DNA from: Paenibacillus artemisiicola
Lineage (GTDB): Bacteria > Bacillota > Bacilli > Paenibacillales > Paenibacillaceae
Direction of reading: 5' to 3'
DNA length: 64,000 bases
Assembly: GCF_017652985.1 (NCBI RefSeq)
Contig: NZ_JAGGDJ010000002.1
Location: 186,001-250,000 of the forward strand
In this document: in pieces, positions 34,430 to 42,248 of the stretch
How the letters are laid out: each line of letters starts with the position of its first letter
How positions within the stretch are numbered: the stretch's first letter is position 1
The notes under the pieces: generated by a model
What the model was told of the DNA's origin: nothing
The model's input: only the letters and a program-made list of their open reading frames with translations
Database searches by the model: none
Made by a program: the position numbers and the translations under genes

Positions 34430-34975
34430 ATGCCCGTGGAACGCGATCGCGTTCTGCCTCCATAGATTCATGGGATTCATCTCGCCGGACACGTTCACCG
34501 GCGTCCCCTCTTTCATCGCAGGCATTTGACGGTCCGCGTTCCGATTCAAGTTCCGCGAGGTCTCGAAAGCCTGCTCGGCACAATGGAGAGCGTCTTGAAG
34601 CAGCGTATCGCGCAGCTGCAACTGCGAGCAATCCAGTGCCGCCATGAACTTCATCGCGGCCGAAGTCTTATGAAGGTTCATCAGCGCAACCGCGGCATCC
34701 GCATCGGTTATGGTTATGCGATCATCCGGGCCGAGAGACGCCGGGCGGCGGGGGTCGTCAGCCTTTGGGGGAGCTTGAGCGGAAGTCTCCTGGACCGCCT
34801 GGACGCAGCGATTGTAGTCCTCCATCGCCAATTGCAGCTGTTGATCCGCAATCTCCGCCAGCTGCAGATCCTGAATATGCGGCCGATACAGCTTCATGGT
34901 GCGGATATGACTCCTGGATGCAGCCAACAGCTCCTGCAGTTCAAACCTTTCATGCGCGCCTATGTTGACGGCCAT
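34409..34975 (-). CDS. CotF-like spore coat protein
   Basis: 188 residues on the minus strand with GGGAGG 9 nt before the ATG. The N-terminal GAHERFELQELLAASRSHIRTMKLY and the helical segment around IADQQLQLAMEDYNRCVQAVQ resemble the ferritin-like helices of CotF-type coat proteins. The C-terminus (VNVSGEMNPMNLWRQNAIAF) fits that family. The middle is Pro/Ala-rich. It is likely expressed late in sporulation and its role is structural. Convergent with, and overlapping, the NDH-2 gene by 21 bp. Confidence 0.65.
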   Translation of the reverse strand: MAVNIGAHERFELQELLAASRSHIRTMKLYRPHIQDLQLAEIADQQLQLAMEDYNRCVQAVQETSAQAPPKADDPRRPASLGPDDRITITDADAAVALMNLHKTSAAMKFMAALDCSQLQLRDTLLQDALHCAEQAFETSRNLNRNADRQMPAMKEGTPVNVSGEMNPMNLWRQNAIAFHGHSIRKRE

Positions 34976-35102
34976 CGCGGCGTTCCTCCCTTGTTCGCAA
35001 TCTTCGACTCGTGTTAGATTACCGAGCGAGGAGATTTGTTATGCAAGGCAGGCCTTGACCGGATTGATTAAGGTCGTGCGGCAACTATAAATAATAAAAA
35101 AC

Positions 35103-35130
35103 CCCGATTCGTCGCGAATCGGGATTTTCT
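35103..35130 (-). terminator. Intrinsic terminator (minus strand)
   Basis: A perfect 9-bp stem CCCGATTCG / CGAATCGGG with a TCG loop, with A-run to the left and TTTT to the right, so it can act in both directions. It lies just after the stop of the gntR gene. Confidence 0.75.
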
Positions 35131-35137
35131 TCGTGCG

Positions 35138-36211
35138 TTACAGCTCTTTGATCGACTCCCGAATGACGAGGCTGGTCGACAGCAGAATCTTCTTGTGGCA
35201 GCGCACAGCGTCGCCGCCGAGCTCGAAGAGCAGTCTCGCCCCTTCATAGCCGAGCGCTTCGAAATTTTGCCGGACGGTGCTTAGCGGCACCTTGGCGAAC
35301 TTCGAGCTTTCGAAATCGTCGAAGCCCATGATGGAGATCTCTTCGGGAATCCTTATGCCTTCCTGCGTCAGCCGTTCGATGATTTCGAGCGCCCGCCTGT
35401 CGTTGACGCAGAAGAGGGCCGTCAGCTCGCCGTTCTTGATGGCTGCGATCAGCTTGTCGTAATCCAGCTCCCGCCGGAAAAACAACGTCTCGTCGTTCGG
35501 TACGAGGGAAGCGTCCTGCATGGCGCGTTGATAGCCGTTGTAGCGCTCGGCCTCCGCGCTCAAGTAGAAGTCGTAGGCGGCAAAGCCGATGTTCCGGTGG
35601 CCATGGGCGATGAGATGGGCGACGGCCTCGTAGGCGCCGTCGTTATTGTTGCACGTGATGCAATCGACCGGGAACCCGGACGGGATGCGGTCGAGCATGA
35701 CGAACGGGATGGACTTTTTGCGGATTTCGTGCAGATAAGTTTTGGCGGCGTTCGGATTGACGGAATAAATCAGCAGCCCGCGCGTCTCCGATTGGATCAG
35801 CTTCATAATCAGCTCGCGCTCTTGCTCGAAGTTGTTTTCCACGAACTCGATGATCAGCTTGCAGCCCTGCTGGCTCAGGAAGGATTGGACGCCCTTCGTG
35901 ATTTGCAAGTAGGAGCTGTCGTATAACTCATTGCCGGAGATGATGAAGGTGACGTAGCGCGTCGCCGCATCGGCCGCCGTTCCCCGGTTCGACACGAAGC
36001 TGCCTTTTCCCCGGACGCGGTAGATGACCCCCTCGTTGACCAGCTCGTTCAATGCTTTGCGCACCGTGATCGAGCTGACATCCAGCAACTGCGAGAACTC
36101 GGATTCGCTCGGGATCCGGCCGTCCTTGCCGAGCGCGTTGTTTTCGATTTGCGTAAGCACATAATCCTTGACCTGCTGATACTTCGGCGATATCGAGTCG
36201 TTCTTGCCCAT
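35138..36211 (-). CDS. GntR-type DNA-binding, LacI-type effector repressor (AraR-like)
   Basis: 357 residues. The N-terminal GntR winged helix reads KYQQVKDYVLTQIENNALGKDGRIPSESEFSQLLDVSSITVRKALNELVNEGVIYRVRGKGSFV. From residue about 85 a LacI/periplasmic-binding-protein sugar domain follows (VTFIISGNELYDSSYLQITKGVQSFL to STSLVIRESIKEL). This architecture is that of AraR and related sugar-responsive repressors. It is divergent from a sugar ABC transporter and glycoside hydrolase genes. The obvious role is repression of that locus, lifted by the imported sugar. AAGGAG precedes the ATG. Confidence 0.9.
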   Translation of the reverse strand: MGKNDSISPKYQQVKDYVLTQIENNALGKDGRIPSESEFSQLLDVSSITVRKALNELVNEGVIYRVRGKGSFVSNRGTAADAATRYVTFIISGNELYDSSYLQITKGVQSFLSQQGCKLIIEFVENNFEQERELIMKLIQSETRGLLIYSVNPNAAKTYLHEIRKKSIPFVMLDRIPSGFPVDCITCNNNDGAYEAVAHLIAHGHRNIGFAAYDFYLSAEAERYNGYQRAMQDASLVPNDETLFFRRELDYDKLIAAIKNGELTALFCVNDRRALEIIERLTQEGIRIPEEISIMGFDDFESSKFAKVPLSTVRQNFEALGYEGARLLFELGGDAVRCHKKILLSTSLVIRESIKEL

Positions 36212-36655
36212 AAATCGTCTCCTTCAAGTGAAGTGAAAGCTCTGTTTCTCTTGATTATAAGATAATGTGCTTACAAAGTATACTAACTTAATCTAATAAC
36301 TACTGTCAAAAAACGAATTGACGGTCCAAATAGTATGTGTTACATTTTGGTAAAAGCATAATAACTTCCTGATAGTTGGTATGTGAGGCGAGCGAATCCG
36401 CACGCTGGGAACGACAACGGAGCCATCGGTTAGCGGTTCGCAAGAGGAGGGGGACATACGATAAACCTTGATATGGCGCGTCTTTTCAGGAATGAATGCG
36501 CTGTCAAATCCGCGCCGGCGCATCTTGCAGCGGGCGATCTTAAGAGTGAGCAAACGGGAGGTGCGGTCAGAACATAGTGCGGCTAGAACTCATATGTAGC
36601 TCGAATAACCTCGTATACTAGGTTTGCAGTCATTTGGCAAAAAGGAGTGTTTTCA
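36212..36655. promoter_or_regulatory. Divergent control region with GTATACTA words and a cre-like site
   Basis: No gene is supported here. GTATACTA occurs at 36278-36285 (within the gntR promoter region, near TTGACA on the minus strand at about 36305-36310) and again at 36613-36620, 36 bp before the first permease start. This is a candidate binding site for the GntR/LacI repressor. A near-cre sequence (one mismatch to WTGNAANCGNWNNCW) is at 36492-36506. The middle of the region shows nothing else identifiable. Confidence 0.45.
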
Positions 36656-37570
36656 TTGCAGGCTAACGATCGGAGCATGCGAACGCGGATGTGGAGGCAT
36701 CGCTATCTGTACCTGATGGTGCTGCCCGGATTTTTGACCGTGCTGATTTTCAATTACTTTCCGATGTACGGCATTCTGATCGCGTTCAAAGATTTCAGCG
36801 CCGCGCAGGGCATCATGGGCAGCTCGTGGGTCGGCCTCAAGTATTTCAAAACGTTCTTTCACGACCCCATGGCCTTCAGCGTATTGAAGAACACGCTGCT
36901 GCTCGGCTTATACTCTTTGTTTTGGTCGTTTCCGGCGCCGATCGTGCTCGCGCTGCTGTTTAACGAGCTGAAAAGTAAGCGCTTCAAAAAGCTCGTGCAA
37001 ACGGTTTCGTACTTTCCGCATTTTATATCCGTCGTCATCGTCGCGGGCTTGATCAAGATCTACACGGCGCGGGACGGCTTCATCAACCATGTGATTACCC
37101 ATTTCGGCGGGGAGGCGGTCTCGTTTCTGCTCGATCCGGGCTGGTTCCGGACGATCTTCATCTCGTCGGGAATCTGGCAGGGAGTCGGGTTCGGCGCGAT
37201 CATCTACCTCGCCGCGATGAGCGGCATCGATCCGTCGCTCTACGACGTCGCCGACGTCGACGGCGCGGGGAGATGGAAGAAGGTCCGGCACGTCACCTGG
37301 CCGTCCATTCGGCCGACGACCGTCATCCTGCTCATCTTCGCCATGGGCGGCGTGCTGGGCACGGACTTCCAGAAAGTCATCCTGCTGTATAATCCCGCGA
37401 CGTACAGCGTGGCGGACGTCATCGGGTCCTACGTCTACCGGCAAGGGATCTTGGGAGCGCAATACGCGTACACGACCGCGATCGGGCTGTTCATGTCCGT
37501 GATCTCCTTTGTCATTCTGTTCATTACGAATTGGATCAGCCGCAAGGTTTCGGATACGAGCTTGTTTTAA
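36656..37570 (+). CDS. lplB: Sugar ABC transporter permease, LplB type
   Basis: 304 residues from TTG 36656, chosen because AAAGGAG lies 8 nt upstream; the GTG at 36647 sits inside that site. Family hallmarks: RYLYLMVLPGFLTVLIFNYFPMYGILIAFKDFS at the N-terminus and coupling loop YDVADVDGAGRWKKVRHVTWPSI. It is one membrane subunit of an oligosaccharide importer, with the next permease and the lipoprotein. No ATPase gene is present locally. Confidence 0.9.
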   Translation: MQANDRSMRTRMWRHRYLYLMVLPGFLTVLIFNYFPMYGILIAFKDFSAAQGIMGSSWVGLKYFKTFFHDPMAFSVLKNTLLLGLYSLFWSFPAPIVLALLFNELKSKRFKKLVQTVSYFPHFISVVIVAGLIKIYTARDGFINHVITHFGGEAVSFLLDPGWFRTIFISSGIWQGVGFGAIIYLAAMSGIDPSLYDVADVDGAGRWKKVRHVTWPSIRPTTVILLIFAMGGVLGTDFQKVILLYNPATYSVADVIGSYVYRQGILGAQYAYTTAIGLFMSVISFVILFITNWISRKVSDTSLF

Positions 37571-37582
37571 GGGGGGAGAGCT

Positions 37583-38479
37583 ATGAGGAAAGAAAGCCTC
37601 GGCTCCAGAATGTTCGACGTGCTTAACATCTTCATCATGGTGCTGATCTTGGTGGCGGTGCTGTATCCGGTCTTCAACATTATCGCCACGTCCTTGAGCG
37701 GCGCGCGTTACGTGGCCAAGGGCAGCGTGACGATCTGGCCGCTCGGCTTCGAGTTCAAGGCGTATACGGATATTTTCAAAGATCGCTTGATCTTCACGGG
37801 CTATCTCAATTCCATCGGGTACGCGCTCGGCTCGACGTTCGTCATGCTGCTGTTTACGTCCTTGATGGCGTATCCGCTTACCATTCCCGGCTTTATCGGC
37901 AAGAAGTTCCTGAACGTATTTCTGATGATTACGATGTTCTTCGGCGGCGGTCTTATCCCGACCTACTTGCTGATCCGCAATCTTCATCTGCTCGATACGT
38001 TCTGGGTCATGATCATACCGGGCGCGGTCGGCGCCTATAACGTGTTCCTGTTCCGGACGTTCTTCGCGAATATTCCGTCCGAGCTGAAGGACGCGGCGCT
38101 GATCGACGGCGCCAACGAAGTCGTGGTCCTGTTCCGGATCATTCTGCCCCTATCGAAGCCGCTCCTGGCCACCTTCGCCTTATTCGGCATCGTGGGCAGC
38201 TGGAACAGCTGGTTCGAGGCGCTGATCTATCTGCAGGATCAGGCGAAGTATCCGCTGCAGATGGTGCTCCGCAACTATCTGTTCACGCTGGATTCCAACG
38301 CGATCCAGGGCAGGGTGGGGGCCAGCAACGTGGCCATCAATTCGCCGGGCTCCTTGATGGACCCCAAATCCATCCGCATGGCCGTCATCGTCATCACCAT
38401 GTTCCCGATCATGATCATTTACCCGTTCTTCCAGAAGTATTTCACCAAAGGCATGTTCGTCGGCTCGATTAAAGGCTAG
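37583..38479 (+). CDS. lplC: Sugar ABC transporter permease, LplC/YtcP type
   Basis: 298 residues, 12 bp after the first permease. It shows the typical N-terminus VLILVAVLYPVFNIIATSLSGARYVAKGSV, coupling loop KDAALIDGANEVVVLFRIILPLSKP and C-terminus QKYFTKGMFVGSIKG. It is the second channel subunit of the importer. GGGGGGAG precedes its ATG. Confidence 0.9.
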   Translation: MRKESLGSRMFDVLNIFIMVLILVAVLYPVFNIIATSLSGARYVAKGSVTIWPLGFEFKAYTDIFKDRLIFTGYLNSIGYALGSTFVMLLFTSLMAYPLTIPGFIGKKFLNVFLMITMFFGGGLIPTYLLIRNLHLLDTFWVMIIPGAVGAYNVFLFRTFFANIPSELKDAALIDGANEVVVLFRIILPLSKPLLATFALFGIVGSWNSWFEALIYLQDQAKYPLQMVLRNYLFTLDSNAIQGRVGASNVAINSPGSLMDPKSIRMAVIVITMFPIMIIYPFFQKYFTKGMFVGSIKG

Positions 38480-38614
38480 CCGGACGCCCGGATGGAACGC
38501 ATGCGAAGAAGACACGGACCGTGGATTGGAGGCGCCTGAGCATCGGTCGTTGTTCGCATCGTCATCATAGCAATTCTGCCTCTTATCAAAATCCATACCA
38601 ATTGGGGGATAAGC

Positions 38615-40288
38615 ATGAAATCGAAAGCAGCAAAACTGGGCGTCGTCTCGACGATCTGCGCCTCCGTCATTCTGGCGGCGGGCTGCAGCGACGGCAATAA
38701 CGGCAACAAGGGAAACAACGCAGCGAATCAAACCGACCCGTCATCCGCGAACAAGGCTTCGACAAGCGGCGGGACGCTCAGCTTTACGGTCGCGCTCTCG
38801 GCCAACGGCGTGGATAATACGAAGAGCCCCATCCAGCAAGAATGGCTGAAGCTGATGGAGCAGAAAATGGGCAAGAAAATCGACATCAAATGGGACTACA
38901 TTCCGTCTTCCGATTACGACCAGAAGGTCAAGCTGATGATCGCGAGCGATAACTTGCCGGACTTCTTCGCGACGCCGCTCTTCTACGACACGTCCGAGAT
39001 GGTGAAGAACGGCCAAATCCTCGACCTCACCCAGTACAAGGACGATATGCCCAATTACTTGAATTACTTGAGCCAGGTGAAAAACGGCGCGGCGCAGGTC
39101 ACGAACGCCGACGGCAAAATGTACTATTTCAAAGAAACGTCGCTGCCGCGCTTTCCGAAGGATACCGGGATGCTGATTCAGAACGTGTCGTCGTACCGGT
39201 ACGACCTGTTCCAGCAGGACAAGATCCGGATCCCGTCCACGCTGGACGAGCTGTACGACGCGGCGAAGAAGCTGAAGGAGCTGTATCCGGACAAGTACCC
39301 GATCAACACGAGATGGAACGATCTCAGGTCGCTGTTCAACGCGAACCACGTCGTGGACGACATCTACTGGGACGGCAGCCAGTATACGTACGGCGTCTTC
39401 CAGCCGGGATTCAAGGAGGCGCTGGAGTTTGCCCACAAGCTGTACGACGAGAAGCTGCTGGATCCGGAGTACCTGACCGACACGGACGATACGCTGAAGC
39501 AAAAGGCGCTGAACGGGGACAACTTCATCTGGCTGGCGCAGTGGTTCACGGACCCCGGCAACTATACCCGTACGGCGGCCGACGGCAAGATCTTCGCCGT
39601 GTCGCTGTACCCCGACAATCCGAAGTACGGCAAGTCGTGGCAGAACGTCGCGAACGGCAACACGCCGGACCTGGGATGGGCCACGTTCTGCATCAACGCC
39701 GACGTGAAGAATCCGGAGGATCTCATTAAATTCATCGACCTGCAGTACGATCCCGAAGTCATCCGGCTGATCACGTGGGGACAGGAAGGCCAGTCCTACA
39801 CGCTGGACAAGGACGGCAACCCGACCTTCACGGACGAATTCAAAAACGCCGACGATCCTTGGGTCGTGGGCGACAAATACGGCATCCGCGCGAGCAAGCA
39901 CTATTCGCCGGGCCTGCAGATCGCGGCCGATTCGAAGGCGTTCGTGGACTTCGCCGCCATGGACTACACGTATTTCAACGGCAAATACGAGGAATCGCCG
40001 ATCGAGAAATCGCCGTACCTGCGCAGCTTGCCGATGCCGAATAACGACTACGTGCCGTCCTCGTACACCGCGCCGACACTCCAATTCACGCAGGCCGAGA
40101 GCCAGCAGATCTCGGAAGTGATGACGCCGATCAAAACGTACATTTTGGAACAAGAGTCCAAATTCGTCGCCGGCAAAGCCAGCTTCGCCGACTGGGACAA
40201 ATTCATCGCCAAGGTGAAAGGCATGGGCGACCTCGACAAAGTGCTGCGGATTTACAACGATGCCGCCAAACGGGTCGTTTCCAAGTGA
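38615..40288 (+). CDS. lplA: Extracellular sugar-binding lipoprotein (LplA-like)
   Basis: 557 residues. The signal peptide ends VILAAGC (Cys24), followed by an Asn/Gly-rich linker. The mature part has the large two-lobed binding protein features of this class (IQQEWLKLMEQKMGKKIDIKWDYIPSSDYDQKVKLMIASDNLPDFFATP). It captures an oligosaccharide for the LplBC-type permeases upstream. The gene lies 135 bp after the second permease with no terminator seen. Confidence 0.88.
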   Translation: MKSKAAKLGVVSTICASVILAAGCSDGNNGNKGNNAANQTDPSSANKASTSGGTLSFTVALSANGVDNTKSPIQQEWLKLMEQKMGKKIDIKWDYIPSSDYDQKVKLMIASDNLPDFFATPLFYDTSEMVKNGQILDLTQYKDDMPNYLNYLSQVKNGAAQVTNADGKMYYFKETSLPRFPKDTGMLIQNVSSYRYDLFQQDKIRIPSTLDELYDAAKKLKELYPDKYPINTRWNDLRSLFNANHVVDDIYWDGSQYTYGVFQPGFKEALEFAHKLYDEKLLDPEYLTDTDDTLKQKALNGDNFIWLAQWFTDPGNYTRTAADGKIFAVSLYPDNPKYGKSWQNVANGNTPDLGWATFCINADVKNPEDLIKFIDLQYDPEVIRLITWGQEGQSYTLDKDGNPTFTDEFKNADDPWVVGDKYGIRASKHYSPGLQIAADSKAFVDFAAMDYTYFNGKYEESPIEKSPYLRSLPMPNNDYVPSSYTAPTLQFTQAESQQISEVMTPIKTYILEQESKFVAGKASFADWDKFIAKVKGMGDLDKVLRIYNDAAKRVVSK

Positions 40289-40340
40289 TCGCTTTAATTA
40301 ATGGGGTTAAGTAAGTTGTCCTTGTAAACGTTCCAAGCAG

Positions 40341-40390
40341 CTGCTCGATGCAACTGTACGATGCAACTGCTCGATGCAACTGTACTGCAA
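40341..40390. repeat. Imperfect 13-bp tandem repeat (3.8 copies)
   Basis: Unit CTGCTCGATGCAA at 40341-40353, CTGTACGATGCAA at 40354-40366, CTGCTCGATGCAA at 40367-40379, and CTGTACTGCAA at 40380-40390. It lies in the 248-bp gap between the binding lipoprotein and the secreted protein. The two types alternate. No hairpin terminator was found in the gap. Confidence 0.85.
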
Positions 40391-40536
40391 CCTAAGTAAC
40401 TGCGCGAAGACAACTGCTTTTGGCAGCTGCTCCAAGTCATGCACCAAGTATCCGCTCCACGATAAGTTCCAAGGTTCAGAGCAAGGTTCGATCGCGAGCT
40501 TCGCTTGCGGCAATCGGAGAATCAGGAGGAATGAAG

Positions 40537-42147
40537 ATGAAAGCGGGAAGAGGGAAGTTGGCAGGGCTCATGGCGTTGGTGCTGCTCGTCTCGATGATGA
40601 TGCCGGGGATGTCCTTGGCGAAGCCGGCGCCGGGCAAGAACGCGCCGTTCATGATCAAGGTCGTCGATTCGGCGACGGGCAGGGGCATCCCGCTCGTCGA
40701 GCTGAGAACGACGAACAGCATCTCGTTCTACACGGACAGCGCCGGCGTCGTCGCGTTCGACGAGCCGGGGCTCATGAATCAGAAGGTGTTCTTCCATCTC
40801 TCGAGCGACGGCTACGCATATCCGAAGGACGGCTTCGGTTACAACGGCACGGCCGTGGACGTGACCCCCGGCGGCAGCGCGACGCTGCAGATGACGCGGC
40901 TGATCGTCGCCGAGCGGCTGTATCGCGTCACCGGCGAGGGCATCTACCGGGACAGCGCGCTGCTCGGCCTGCCGGCGCCGGTCAAGGAACCGCTGCTGAA
41001 CGGCCAAGTCATGGGGCAGGATTCCGTGCAGACGATCGTGTATAACAACCGGCTGTACTGGTTCTGGGGCGATACGGACCGGCCAAGCTACCCGCTCGGC
41101 AATTTCCGCGTCACGGGCGCGACGTCCAAGCTGCCGGGCCAAGGCGGGCTCGATCCGGATGCCGGCGTCGATCTCCAGTACATCACCAACGCGGACGGCT
41201 CGGTCAAGAGCCTCGTGCCGCCGCTGCCCGACGGCGCCAACATCGCCTGGGTATTCGGGCTGATGACGGTCAAGGACGACAAAGGCAAGGAGCGGCTGTT
41301 GGCTCCTTACAGCACCCATGCGCCCGAGACGCGGGCATACGGCATCCTCATGTTCAACGACAAGACGCAGCAGTTCGAGCCGGTCGCGGACTTCCCGTCC
41401 AAAGACGAGAACGATTGGCGCCACGCCGGCGAAGACGGTCTGGCGACGTACTACGAGGAGAACGGCAAAGGCTACTGGGTGTTCACCGAGCATCAATTCC
41501 CGAACCTGCGGGTGGAGTCGAAGCTGGGCGCGGTACTCGATTACACGCAGTGGGAATCGTTCACGTGCCTCGCTCCCGGGGCGCAATACGACGGCGCGAA
41601 CACGAAGCTCGACCGCGATGCGGACGGTCGTCTCGTGTGGGGCTGGAAGAAGAATACCCCGATGATCTCGCAGGACCAGGAGAAGGAGCTGATCGGGCTC
41701 GGCTTGATCAAGAGCGACGAGCCGCGTTACTACCAGCTGAAGAGCGCGGCCGACGGCGAAGAGGTGCAGCTTGCCCAAAGCTCGGTCGAATGGAACGATT
41801 ACCTGAAGCAATACGTCATGATCGCGCAGCAGAAGTTCGGCAAGACGTCGCTGCTGGGCGAGATCTGGGTCGCCGCGGCGCCGTCGCCGCAAGGACCGTG
41901 GACGAAGGCGGCGAAGATCGTGACGCATGACAACTACACGTTTTACAACCCGGCCCAGCACGCGGTCTTCGCCAAGGACGGCGGACGGACGATCTATTTC
42001 GAGGCGACGTATACCAACACCTACACCGATCATCCGCCGACGCCGCGGTACAACTACAACCAGCTCATGTACAAGCTGGACTTGGCCGATCCGCGCCTCG
42101 GGCTCGTCCCTGCTCAGGACGGCGCAACCGCGAAATCATCTTCTTAA
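40537..42147 (+). CDS. Secreted beta-propeller-like protein with N-terminal TTR-like domain
   Basis: 536 residues from ATG 40537 (GGAGG 7 nt upstream). Signal peptide at about 1-27 (MALVLLVSMMMPGMSLA). Residues about 35-110 (FMIKVVDSATGRGIPLVELRTTNSISFYTDSAGVVAF) look like a carboxypeptidase-regulatory (transthyretin-like) domain. The remainder has repeating beta-blade-like segments (YNNRLYWFWGDTDRPSYPLGNFRVTGATS; KGYWVFTEHQFPNLRVESK; WNDYLKQYVMIAQQKFGKTSLLGEIWVAAAPSPQGPW) reminiscent of five-bladed GH43/GH32-like propellers. No catalytic set is certain. Its position in a sugar-uptake/GH38 operon suggests it binds or degrades the polysaccharide outside the cell. Confidence 0.7.
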   Translation: MKAGRGKLAGLMALVLLVSMMMPGMSLAKPAPGKNAPFMIKVVDSATGRGIPLVELRTTNSISFYTDSAGVVAFDEPGLMNQKVFFHLSSDGYAYPKDGFGYNGTAVDVTPGGSATLQMTRLIVAERLYRVTGEGIYRDSALLGLPAPVKEPLLNGQVMGQDSVQTIVYNNRLYWFWGDTDRPSYPLGNFRVTGATSKLPGQGGLDPDAGVDLQYITNADGSVKSLVPPLPDGANIAWVFGLMTVKDDKGKERLLAPYSTHAPETRAYGILMFNDKTQQFEPVADFPSKDENDWRHAGEDGLATYYEENGKGYWVFTEHQFPNLRVESKLGAVLDYTQWESFTCLAPGAQYDGANTKLDRDADGRLVWGWKKNTPMISQDQEKELIGLGLIKSDEPRYYQLKSAADGEEVQLAQSSVEWNDYLKQYVMIAQQKFGKTSLLGEIWVAAAPSPQGPWTKAAKIVTHDNYTFYNPAQHAVFAKDGGRTIYFEATYTNTYTDHPPTPRYNYNQLMYKLDLADPRLGLVPAQDGATAKSSS

Positions 42148-42248
42148 CGTCAGGCATGCTTCCTAGAAAGAAGCGGATGCCGCCGCTCACGGTCGTATCG
42201 TACCGGGAGCGGCCGCAGCCGCAAGCGTTCCGAAGGAGTTGGAGTGGG

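Noticed and set aside
36647..36649. GTG as start of the LplB-type permease
   Set aside because: It lies inside the AAAGGAG ribosome binding site; TTG 36656 has correct spacing.
38741..40153. 470-codon open frame on the minus strand
   Set aside because: Antisense shadow of the sugar-binding lipoprotein; no ribosome binding site or family.
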